Origin: Pelomyxa schiedti
Taxonomy: Eukaryota > Evosea > Pelobiontida > Pelomyxidae
Reading direction: 5' to 3'
Length of the DNA: 64,000 nucleotides
Assembly (NCBI GenBank): GCA_020536535.1
Contig: JAHLWZ010000455.1
Coordinates: forward strand, 876 to 64,875
Below, in pieces: positions 1 through 11,001 of this stretch. The position numbers were made by a program, and so were the translations under genes. The notes beneath the pieces were generated by a model. That model searched no databases. It saw nothing but the letters and a program-made list of their open reading frames with translations, and had not been told where the DNA came from. Numbering within the stretch: the first letter of the stretch is position 1; each line of letters starts with the position of its first letter.

Positions 1-136
1 TTCCCTTTTCCTTTTCAAATACCAAAGTCCCACCAAGTTTAGAGGAGTTCTCTGTTTTGACCGTATCTAGAATTACACCGTTGTACATGGGTTTTTTATG
101 GTTCAAATGCCCTTGTCAGGATCCTTCACTTGTGAA

Positions 137-209
137 GGGGGTGTAGCTCAATTGGTAGAGCGCTCGTTTTGCATACGAGAGGCAGGGGGATCGAAACCCT
201 CCACCTCCA
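137..209 (+). tRNA. tRNA-Ala (anticodon UGC)
   Basis: A full cloverleaf folds. The 7-bp acceptor pairs 137-143 with 202-208 (one G-U), and 209 is the discriminator A. The D stem GCTC/GAGC is 146-149/158-161. The anticodon stem CTCGT/ACGAG is 163-167/175-179, with loop TTTGCAT giving anticodon TGC (Ala). The variable loop has 5 nt. The T stem is GGGGG/CCCTC (185-189/197-201). No intron is visible and CCA is not encoded. The T loop reads ATCGAAA, so the usual T54 is A. A T-run follows at 212-218. Confidence 0.93.
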
Positions 210-211
210 AC

Positions 212-218
212 TTTTTTT
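212..218 (+). terminator. Pol III terminator of tRNA-Ala
   Basis: A run of seven T begins three bases after the tRNA discriminator, the usual RNA polymerase III stop signal. Confidence 0.7.
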
Positions 219-437
219 CCCCCGACACCCGGTTTTTCGACTAGGATGCATACGGATACTGAGCTAGTCAGAACCTTATCAGTGACACAAAATGCAACAA
301 GCTACGGGATACACTTTGTAGAACCCTGTCAACGTGGTCAAAAAAAAAACCCATTTTTTTCCGTTCTTCATTCTGGTGGCAAGTCATCACAATCGGAAAC
401 ACAACGCCGAAGGGAACACACACAACACACAGCAAGA

Positions 438-3400
438 ATGAAGCCGCACTCGGGGAGATCTACGAGGGAGGCCACGCGCACCGAGATCGTGGCTGGCGAA
501 CTACGTAGCATGATAACAACCATGAGGCTGATGATGGACATGTCGTCACACCCCGCAACCCCCACAACGTAATGTTTTTTTCTTTTTTTCTTTTTTTGTT
601 TTTCCCCCCCTTTTCTTTCCCCTATTGTGGTTTTCCTTTTTTTTTTGTGTTTTTTTTTTGTTTTTTTTTTTGACGGCAATTAATTGTAATTCCATAATAT
701 AGCATACACAGTGTACCTCGGTCTTCGTCCCCTCTTTTTACTGCACCACCTTCGCCGTCAACGAGACCTCCTTCTCCTTCCCCTCTCTCTGGAAACTCTC
801 CTTCAAATGGCACTGTAAATACTAGTCAAACTACAAACGGAGCAGCTACTTCGCCACTGGCAGCACAAGCTGCATCATGGGCACCCCCTTCTGCTTCTGC
901 TATTATGGCTGCGAGAGCAGTTTCTCCAGTAGCCTGCGTAGTGCCATTGGCCCCACCCCCTCTTTCTAATTTTTCATTGCCTGCTGGTGTGAGCAGTGGT
1001 GACAAGCGGCCAGCTTTATCCCCAGTTGCCTCAGCTGTGGCAGCTGAGGGAGCAGCCACCTTGGAGAGCATGACTGCTTCCTGGACAGCTTTAGTGCAGC
1101 ACAAGGCTCTTGCCTCGGAGGATGAAAAAAAAGCACTCAATGCCCCCAGGACTGATGCACCTTTGACGACAACTTGTTCCTCTGTGTCTGACACCAATCT
1201 TGACAGCTCGAAATCTGAGTTGCAACTTCAACTCTCTAATGAACAATGGCACGGGAGATGGTTATTCACCGCTGCCGCCGCATCGGCAGCGGCAAATGCT
1301 GACACAGGGGAGCCACCAATCTTGACATCATTTGTGGTGGCACTGGCCAGAATACAAGCAGGTGGTTTTTAATCACTAAGAGACCAATGTATTTTATTCT
1401 CCTAATTACGCCAAAGCCTCTGGATTCCTCGACTTTCTGGATCCTCTTGAATATGTACAGCCATTTTTGACGGTGATTCGTACTGAGAAGACCACTGCCC
1501 CAATAGCGGGGGTCGCTTTGTCTTCTGTTCAGAAATTTTTACTTTTAGTTTTGGACTCCAGTCTACCAAATATATCAAAGTAAATAATCTCATTCTGCTT
1601 TCAACTGTAATTCTTCTTCCTTCCAGTGTAATGGCAGAGATAGCAGGAGCTGCAACTCACTGCAAGTTTGACCCTACCGACTCGGAATTGGATCAAGTAA
1701 CGTTGTCGAAACTACTGCAAGTGATTCTAGCTTGTGTTCAGAGTCAGGCTGGTATATCTTCATCTTATCTTTTTGCCGATTTAGAGTAAAGGCATAACTG
1801 CACACAACAGGCATAGTTCTGTCCAATTGTCACATCATGGAGTTATTTGAAACTTGCTACAGAATGACTCAACCATCTCGGCAAATTTCCACTCTATTGA
1901 GGTTGATTCTCTATCTCAATACTCCATTTACATTTTTCTTGAAGATCACTTGCCGAATCAACCTTGATCCAATTCGCACAGACAATTTTCACAAAGTAAT
2001 AAGCTTCTGCTCAATTTCCGTGACACCCACACATCTTTCAGGTACATTGCAGAACATCCCCAGGGCTCTTCACAGCTACAAACATTGGGCCACTATGAGA
2101 GCAGCAGTTCAAATTACGACCAGGTCTTCTTCACTAACCAGCACGGTAACGGTGAACAAAGTAGCACATTTTCTCATATAATGCAAGGTATCTGTTTTTC
2201 TACCAAACCAGGAGATCCTCATTCCTCAACAGACACTCCACAACAAGAAGTAACTGCCACTCTGAAAGGAACCCCTGATCCCAATTCGGTACCACTGCCA
2301 CCATATGGCACAGAAGGATTGCTCCAAGTGCTCATGTTTGCTACGTCACTATTGTCTCCGGAGGTTTCCACGCCATCGACAAGAGGAAGCCCTGGCAATG
2401 GTCCTATTATTGGGACCACGAAGCTTGAGACAAAATTCCTTGGGCTGAGCATCATCAACGCAATTTTCGAAGTAGCTATCGTGTCTTTAGCTCAGTGGCC
2501 CGATTTTAAAGCACACATCCAGGTTTGATTCGAATGTTTAACCACACCAATCAACAATTTTTAAAGAAAGATCTTGGCTGCAAACTTCTGCAATTGGTGC
2601 ATGTTCCGCACCTGTCTGTACTGTCAATGACCATAAGAGTATTCCTCACGGCAGTAACACACCTTAAGCCCATTATGAAGCTTCACATTGAAGCCTTCTT
2701 CATAACACTTTTAAAAATGGTGTCTGACCCAAAGGCCTTGCAGCAGTAAGTCTTTTTTTTTTTGGCGGGAGATGCCTTATTCAAATGCTTCAACTCAGAT
2801 TTGAGCTGACTGAGCTCGTACTGGAGACTCTGCTGGGTCTACTAAAGATTCCAGATTTTGTTCTTGAGCTCTACGCCAACTTCGACTGTGACATTTATAC
2901 CACAAATCTATTTAAAAATACTGCCGATTTTCTCTACAAAGCGGTTGTTCCCAGAGGCTTATCTGGTCTGGGGCCACTTCAATTGCTCGCCCTGGAATCA
3001 CTTCTAGCAATCTTAGCTGGCTTCACCAGGTGCACATATTTTCAATCATTCCGTAAATAACGATAAAAAAGACCCCAAACCCCTACTGAACTGAATGTTG
3101 ATACTCAGCGTCTGAGACATGTGAAACAAAAGAAGACACTTTTAGCCACAGGTGTTGAATTGTTCAACAGGTCGCCGAAAGTATACTAGCGTTTTTGTTC
3201 CTCTTCTTCTCCATAACGTACTTCAGGAAGGTCTCGACTTCCTCAAAGTTCAAAAATATTTACCGGACCCACCTGATGCACGAAGTACGGCCTTATTTTT
3301 AAGGAATGCACCAGGCCTCCACAAACAAGGTATTTTCATTCTGTGTTTAGTACTGCCACAACTTGTTGTAAGATCTCCTACAGTTGTTGGTGATTATTTG

Positions 3401-6400
3401 GCCGGGAAACTTCCATTCAATACCGCTGTTTTGAAGGAATATTTACAAAGCTTTGGGTAAAATGTCTTAGTTACTGTTGAAAATTCATTGACCACAAAAG
3501 ACTTGTACAGAAGCCGTTCCTTGCAGCATTCCGCGAATTCATTGAGAGCTTCAAACTCCCAATTGACTCCAACCTCATTAATCGAATCGTCGAAGCCTTT
3601 GGAACAGAATATTGTCTGGGTGTGGCAACCGAAAAAAATCCATTTGAAAATGCCGATGCCTGCTATGTTCTGGCCTACAGCTGTGTAATATTGAATGTTG
3701 ACCAGCACCGTGCTGAAGTAAAAACGCCAATGACGCCATCTGAGTTTGTTGCCAACAATCGAGGGATAAATAACAAAAAAGATTTACCCGAGGAAATGCT
3801 TCTTGAGATATACTATGGTAAGTGGTCTTTCGATGCAACTAAACTTATTATACACTCGAAGACATCAAGAGTAATGAAATGAGAATACCAGAAGAGTTCC
3901 CCACTGGGCTCAACACACCAAAGTCGTGCCATGACATGTTGATGCGTCTACCCAGAGTTTCGTCTTGGACTGATGCCACTGTTCTCAACACATCTGAGTT
4001 TGGTCGTGATGCATTGGTGGCACTCTGGGGCCCCTTGATTTCCACCTTACGTGTTGTCTTTGAGAGTGCGGTGTGCTTAGTGCTTCACTTCTATAAATTC
4101 ACTCATTCACATCAAAGGCAGATGAATTAGCCCTCCACAAAGCGTTGAGTGGGTTTGAATTGTGCTGCGCTGTATCTGCTCAGCACGGTTTATCCGATTA
4201 CATTGACAATATCGTTATTTATTTGTGCAAGTACGATCTTGTTATCATTTATTGTAATTTTTAAAACATCTTCATAGACAGTCCACTTTACTTGTACCTG
4301 GACTTAACCAGAACTCCGTAATATTATTTGGTACAAACAGGAAAGCGAACCTTGCCTCGATTGCAGTTTGTAAATATGTGTTCATATTCTTATCTAACAA
4401 TGATAGGCTTGTTCTATGTCCCGACTTCACTCAAATCACATTCAGGAAGGCTGGCCCAATTTAATATCCATAATGTCATCGATGCGCAACATGGGTCTTC
4501 TCACAGACACACCCGCACTTCCCCACCTCACTCTGGGTGATTCTTATCCCCCTGCCCCATCTCCACCACCACCTCCACCACCCAAGTCTTCTTCTTGGTT
4601 TTCCTCGTTTTTCTGGGGCTCAGGTGTGTTGACACTCCAGATTTCACCTACTAAGTTCGCATAGATTCTTCTGGAGCCGAGGTAATGTCCCCGGAAGAGA
4701 AGGAAGCTCACGAAAGAGCAATTCACTGCATAGAATGCTGCCATGTCAATGAATTAATTCAGGTAAGACTTTTACAGTCTTTAGGTTACTAAACACTATT
4801 CAGGAGATTGCAGCTACTTCAAGTCAATCTCTTAATTACGTAATCAATGCAACTATTCAATACAGTAAGTTCCCCAAAACGGTTGCAGAGGAAGGAATAG
4901 CTCTTTTTTCTTTGGACCTACTAACAAAGGTTTAACCTTTAATAAATAATTCACTCAAGGTCTCAATCATCTCTTTAGGTCATACTCTTGGCTGGCACTG
5001 GAGGGCATGACCACTGGAACACCTTTTTCATGCACATGAGAGACTTACTTCAGTCAATCAGCAATCGGTCACCTTTTGCAGAACGTGTCGTTCAGAGTGT
5101 ATTTATTGTTTGCATTGATGTGCTGTATGTGTAAGTAGTGGGTGGGGGTCTATGACTCGTTTTCCACTGTTTACGCACGTTGTTTCACAGCCCAGACATG
5201 GCTACAGTTGCTTCAAATGGACTCGTACTCCTTGCAAATATGAAGGAGCCAGCGTTACAGGAACTGACAGATGTACTTGTTTGTGGAGTTCTTGGGGTAC
5301 TTCGTTGCATCCACGATAGAGCTAACGAGGGCACAACCTCTGAGGTAGCAACAGACTCTTTTTTCTTTGCAACGTACAGCTCAACAGTCTACAGGAGAAC
5401 AATTCCCTTTGTGGTCCCACATCACCTCCCCCACTTCTTACGGAACACGCATGTTTATCCGTTATTAAGCTAATTTCACTTGCTACTACACATGCCAAGC
5501 TATTTGCCAGAGGGCTGGAAATGCTGTCTTCTGCAGTTGGACCTAAGTCGCAGTTCCTATTGGTCAGCCCATCTTGCATTTCGTTATGTGTAGACTGTCT
5601 CCTTGCCTTCCGATCAAATGTATGGTAAGCCTTCTTGTTATTGTAACTTATGCCTGCTCAGGCCCCAACACCGGAAATTGCTACTCAATGTGCGATGCAG
5701 TGCATTGACATGTTACATCTACTCTTAGAGCGGCAGTTGGCACACCTCAGCAGCTCCCCTGCGTCCCCAGCTTTGCCCACTTCCCCTGTGCAGACGACTT
5801 CCAATCTTACCACAATCTCCCAAATTCAATCCCCACAAATTCCCAGTACAAGTCCAGTACAAGCCTCATCCTCAACTCCACCAACGGTGGTAGAACAAGG
5901 TTGGGCGACCTTCTTCAAAGTACTTTCCACTCTCACCGATATGTGCCGCTCTCAGCAGGTACCACTGTGTATTAAATTTTCCCCACTCTTCTTAAAAATC
6001 CAGGTCGAAGTGCGATTTCAAGCTCTTCTGGTATTCCAGCGGGATCTCCTTGCTGTTCAAATGGAGTCCCTTGGGTCGGACTTCTGGTGCTCAGTTTTCC
6101 GCCGTTTCTTGTTTCCTTTGCTCTTAGATTTACTGAATCCTCATGTGTACACTCTGCACATTTACGTTCCTCACTTTCACTCACAATTAACCAGCTATCC
6201 GGCACACGAGACTCCATTGATGATACAAGACTGAGGGCCTCAGTTTTGTTATCAAAGGTTGTCTCCTTTAAAATAGCATTATCTGATCTCACAAGTCCCA
6301 TAAAAGGTGTTCTTGCAAAGACTGCATTTGCTTTCTCACTCGGCCAATTTTTCCGTTATATGGTTAGACATCATAGAACTAATTCACCGATACATGTAGT

Positions 6401-6860
6401 GCTCCTCCCTATCCCCTAAGGACAGTTCTTACAACATAAAAGGCACGCTGGCGGCTCCGATTTACTCCACGAAGCAGTGCCAGAAGCACTGAAGAACATG
6501 CTTCTAGTCATGACAACATCCGGCTACCTCGTTGCACCACCAACACCAACACCCACACCCACACCGGCAACCACAACGACAGCCGCACCCACCGCAACCG
6601 CAGGCACAACCCCAAGCACCGCGGAAGCCGCCGTGCCAACTACATCAGCGGCCTCCACAAACGCCAGCAACCAAGCGATACCCTCCACACCAACAGAGGC
6701 ACAACCCAACACCACATTAACGCCGCAAGAGCAACTATGGTGTATCACCTGGCAGACGATTGACAAATTCCTACCACACCTCAAGGACGAAATATCTTGC
6801 CGCATAACCCCACCACCACAACAAGTCGCCGCACCACCAAAACAAAGCACCAAGGAGTAA
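438..6860 (+). CDS. GBF1: GBF1/GNOM-type ARF guanine nucleotide exchange factor (many introns)
   Basis: Activates ARF GTPases at the Golgi and ER-Golgi interface. Exons read in order: N-terminal helix (438-568), a Ser/Pro/Ala-rich insert (about 712-1360), DCB domain (VALSSVQKFL, ILACVQSQAG), HUS box (LYANFDCDIY, about 2870-2900), the linker TLLATGVELFNRSPK, then the Sec7 domain (about 3220-3880, with NPFENADACYVLAYS and NNRGINNKKDLPEE). HDS domains follow, and the C-terminus has EALKNMLLVM and ITWQTIDKFLPHL, both diagnostic of GBF1. The last exon holds a PT-repeat tail. The exon 1 donor at 569 joins 712 in frame. Odd point: the catalytic glutamic-finger motif, normally FRLPGE, reads FKLPID (Ile 3562-3564, Asp 3565-3567). 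Start is the first ATG in frame; internal exon ends are approximate. Confidence 0.92.
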
Positions 6861-7645
6861 GAAAATAAATACCCCCCGTCTATCTGTTGTCTCGTCTGAG
6901 GGGAGTCCTCTGAGACCATGGCGATTCGGCTCCTTACAATAATCACCAGAAACACCCTGGAGTTTGCTTCCAAGTTGGTGCCAGAACAAAGACCAAGGCG
7001 GCTGTGATCGATACCATCCCGGTCAGAAAAAAAAACGCCGCAACTGTGGGGATGTGCTGGTGGGAAGCATTTTTTGGCTTAGTGTGCCACTGGTGTGAGT
7101 TGTGCAGGGTAAAATGTTATATTGGTGGATACTTGTTGGGGTGGAAAGTGGAACTTGTCTTTAGAGGATTGGTGGGATGCATATCTGGATCAGTGGGCAG
7201 TGATTTTTTTCCCTATCAAAAGTGAATCATCACCAAAAAAATCAATGCTTGGGGTGATAATTAATTATCTGAAGTTGAGAACTGTGCAGATTATTGGAGT
7301 GAGAACCCTTTGTACAGAAATGAAGGGAGGCAAAATTTTATGTCTTTCTGGTTGGGCATCTTCTACAATCACCTACACAAAGCGAGGTGGGTGATTCCCA
7401 ATAACTGTGGGGACCCCATCTGCACTTCACACAAAAATTCCCGAATTGTTTACTCATCCAAAGAGTGGTGTTTCATTCACAGACACCTTCAAGTGAGTTC
7501 CCAATTTTTTTTGCCAACAAAGTAAACAGCAACAGAGATGGCCATTGATGATCTCTGGGGGTGGTTTGTATGTTATCTTGGTTAAATAACTTTCTACAGG
7601 CTGTTCTTCACTGTCTTCTAACCTAACCTGCTAAACAACAAAACT
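6861..7645. other. Unassigned interval, no supported gene
   Basis: Downstream of the GBF1 stop. Only short open frames occur here (for example 7122-7394 on +) and none has a recognisable motif or consistent splice joins. The stretch is G/T-rich on the + strand, and 7520-7645 is probably 3' flank of the minus-strand gene. It could include a decayed mobile element, but no terminal repeats are visible. Confidence 0.4.
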
Positions 7646-8280
7646 TTATTTCCATTCTAAAACACCCTCAGTGTGAATATCATCCAGTACAGCTTGGTGT
7701 GCACCATAGTCAACCCTCCGGATGAATTCTTCTTCAAATTCATCTTGACTCTCTGCTTCATTGACAAGTATTGATTGCATGCTTCCCAGCAAAGGCAGTG
7801 TACTTGGTTGTGATGATTGTGTCAATTGTGTTTGCCCACCATCTAGAAAGTGTAAACTTAAAAACAAATAATTGACTTGTACTTTGGTTGGTGCCATCAA
7901 CAACAGATGTAGTTGAAGATGTGGTTGACATTGGAAGAAAACCAGTGACAGAACCTGAAGAAACAAATGGTAATAGGCTGCCTGACTTCCCCCTAATATT
8001 AAATCAATAAACAACACAACTTTCAGTCACCACTTTGTTGATGGCATCCATGGCACAGTAACTTAAGTTAAAAAAAGGAAGAAAAAAAAGAGCAGATTTC
8101 TGATAACCTCCAATCTCTGGAGGGTCAGTGCTTAGCACACTACTCAAGAGTAGGTTGGTTGTTTGAGACGGTGCAGGTACCCATTGGATATCTTCAAGTG
8201 GCTGAATAAAAAAAACACCAGAATGATTGATTTCTGGGAAAGGTGCCTTACCACCAAATTGGTTGCAGAAGGAAGAAAGA
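7646..8280 (-). CDS. Hypothetical Ser/Thr-rich protein (spliced, 5' end uncertain)
   Basis: Not recognised. The stop is at 7646-7648. The last exon, about 7660-7845, encodes a polar segment (TQLTQSSQPS) and then an acidic tail with NEAESQDEFEEEF, ending GVLEWK. A GTACAAG...TTTCTAG intron (about 7846-7888) joins in frame to a Ser/Thr-rich exon reading GSVTGFLPMSTT, which is preceded by a TTCTTCAG acceptor. An upstream exon near 8120-8190 could encode PLEDIQWVPAPSQTTNLLLS, but its join leaves frame problems. The start was not found; it lies very close to, or overlaps, the divergent GTPase gene. Only the last two exons are reasonably supported. Confidence 0.4.
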
Positions 8281-8308
8281 AACCACAGGTTAATCGTGTT
8301 ACTGGCTC

Positions 8309-10644
8309 ATGGGACAGTCGCCCTCAAGGGGGAATGCCACATACAACCATGGGCGCGCACGACCTGTCAATGTCACTGACACCTTCAACGACTACGTAGA
8401 CTCCTACGAAGACGACGAAGAAACGGACCAGGCCGCCGCCTCGGGGCCCACAGCGCCCCCTGCCTCGCCCGTTATTCCTGCTGCCTCTTCAACGGCCTCG
8501 GCGGCGGAGACGTCTGCGGCTGCGGAGTGCGACATGCAGATCGACGGCGTCGACGGTGACCGCGGCAGTGCGCTTTTGGTCGCGGATAATGATGGGACGC
8601 TGCACGTTCGAGAATCTCCATATTTGGATGCTTCTGTACGTTGGTGGTGCCGTTTGTTCGGTGCTGTTTCCTAAAACGTTCTACTTTTAGGTTGAAAATA
8701 ATAACGCGAGGCCTCATGTTGTTTCATTTATTGGGGAGACTCAAATTGGCAAATCGTTTCTGACTGATAGCCTGTTGACTGTCCTGGGGTATGGCCCAGA
8801 CCTGCCAAGGTAATAATAACCTAGTTTGACTTTCTCCTTTTTCAACAATCAAAGGCCACAGATTGGTGCTGAAATAGCCTCGACAACCAAGGGTGTTCAC
8901 TACTACACTGTTGGAGACACCTTTTTTCTGGACTTTGAAGGTTCACATGCACGTGTGTCAGAGCCCAAAGTAGGTGATACTCCCTTGTTTGTGTCCTGCT
9001 TAGAGAATTAGCAGGAAAACGTTATCAATTGCATTTTCCCCAGAATTGCTTACTCTATCAGTTCCACAATTGTGTACATCACTAGAAGTACCGCAGCGAG
9101 TAAGACACCCCTGGATGACCTGTGGTCCCCTTTAAATAATGTGGCACTGATGATCAAATGTGCCTTTTTGTAACATCATCAGCTTCTTACCCCAACATTT
9201 GCAGGAATCCTACAAGAAACCCGATCTTGTGATCGTCTTTAACGGCTCTCACGCTGAGAAATTCGATGACAAACCATTGAGGACTGATCCACGGTACAAT
9301 CAACTGGAGTCTTTGTTCTCTCACGTTGACGGCTTCTACTTGTGTGATAAAGCGTATAAAAAGAAGTTCCAAACTCAACTGGCGAATCTAATAGTACTTT
9401 GTTATGATAACAATAGTTTTAATTAATACTTGTGAATAGCATACTTTGCTGCACCACCAACTCCCACTGGCATCACACAAATGGATTCGTTTAGTTAAAG
9501 CTGTTGTTAACTGGGTACCCTTATCTTGAATAGTTTTTTAAACTTCCGTAGTAATCTTCATTACATAGTTCAACAGTCCCAAAAGGGGTGAGCCAATACC
9601 ATTGTGCAATATTTATGCCTCCCTGATTGATGACTTGGAACCACCTCTTGACCGAGTTCAACGACTATTCTTGGACTGCATACCAAACCGTGTGTGCACT
9701 CATCAGCAGTTTATAGAGTGCTGTGCCTGGGCAAAACGTGCACTGCCTGTAGTTGTTGCAGTCCATTTACTCCACTTACAAGTTGAAGAAGTTGTCAGCT
9801 ATGAAAATTAATTTTTCTAACAAAACTGATCCTAGGTCTCCAGTGCCCACTACCGGAAACAATATGACATTTTGGTTACCTATCTTAGGTCTTTTATTCC
9901 CTGTGCTGCCTGCATTGAACTGGGTGGAATCACCTATAAGTGTGGTGTTCAGCACCGTTTTCACTCAAATCACAAGCACGAAGCAAACAACGGGGAACAA
10001 ATAGTAAAGAAATGGAGAAGCGAATTTGAGCCAGTGGGCTACATTGAAGATGATGCAGAAGGTGTACGCCAAGCAGAGACAGCTGCTATATTAAGAGTGA
10101 TTCTTGGTAACAAGGTATCTTCCTAATTTTTTATGACTGGTATGACCTACCATCAGGCCAATCACATTGATTGTAATTGGGTAGAGCAACGTCATGACTG
10201 GGGCCCACATCATGGAGCTTTACCACCCAAGGCTAAGAAAGTGCTCAAAGAATTCATGGCCATTCGTAAAATGAACCTCTTGATCAAAAATGCTGGCCTA
10301 GGTGTAACACTAGGAGCTTCAATAGGGGTGGCTTGTGCCACCCCCATTGCAATTGGGGTTGGCTTTGCCACAATGGGCCTTGGAATTCCTATTTCTGTGA
10401 TCATCGTAGGCAAGTATTACCATTTTATCTTTCAATTCAAGAACCAACAGGTGCTGGTGGAACACTTGGTGCATCTATTGGTGGAGCCGTTTGTGCTGCT
10501 AATGCAGAGAGAAAGCCTGAGGAAGCTAAAAAAGAAATGATGGAGGCTGCTTCCTTGTTGGCTTATGCCAAGGGGGGCTGGAATGTTGTGACACTCGTTG
10601 AGAGCCTAGACCACATAATCTTTGTAAAGATTGACAATATCTAA
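8309..10644 (+). CDS. Large GTPase-like protein (DFCP1/GBP-like P-loop) with Gly-rich membrane-like C-terminus
   Basis: The N-terminus begins MGQSPS, which fits an N-myristoylation motif, and continues with an acidic, Ala/Pro-rich disordered region. After an intron (about 8637-8690) comes a P-loop in SFIGETQIGKSFL, then TTKGVHYY and FLDFEG (a Walker B / G3-like stretch), followed by ISSTIVYITRS and DLVIVFNGS. This order resembles the DFCP1 (ZFYVE1) and guanylate-binding-protein GTPases. A later Cys/His-rich patch (IPCAACIELGG, CGVQHRFHSNHKH) may bind zinc. The C-terminus has two Gly/Ala-rich hydrophobic stretches (GVTLGASIGVACATP and GGTLGASIGGAVCAA), probably a membrane hairpin. One splice join near 9095-9205 did not resolve cleanly. 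Family assignment is moderate; P-loop identity is firmer. Confidence 0.6.
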
Positions 10645-11001
10645 TGAGACTGTATTTTTCAGCATATGCCTTGTTGGCATACCAATGAACTGAGTACGAG
10701 CTTGTGCACAGTAAGGTGACTTGAATAGGAACACACAAATTCCAAGTGGGGTTCATCATGATGGCAGAAAATGCAACCAGTACAGCACACTCAACCAACA
10801 CCATGCATACAACAAAACATAATGACAGAGAGTAAGTTTCTCACAACAATTCGATCTCTTAGACTACCCTGTGGAGAGATGGGTGTCCGCAGAAATTGCC
10901 CCAGCTTCTCGTTCGGCGTAACAGATTGATGGGCGTCCACTTTTTCTTCCCCAGCGGAGACGAAAATAAACAAAAAAAAAACAAAGAAATACGAGGTGGC
11001 G
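10645..11001. other. Intergenic spacer between GTPase and VPS33 genes
   Basis: Holds the 3' flank of the GTPase gene and the promoter/5' UTR of VPS33. No tRNA, repeat or coding exon is recognised. An A-rich tract (about 10968-10990) lies just before the VPS33 start. Confidence 0.5.

Noticed and set aside
6477-6860. PT-repeat region as an independent gene or minisatellite
   Set aside because: It is in frame with the conserved GBF1 C-terminus on both sides and is better read as a low-complexity insert.
7000-7640. Degraded transposon ORFs
   Set aside because: Short frames only, no recognisable transposase residues and no flanking repeats; left as unassigned.
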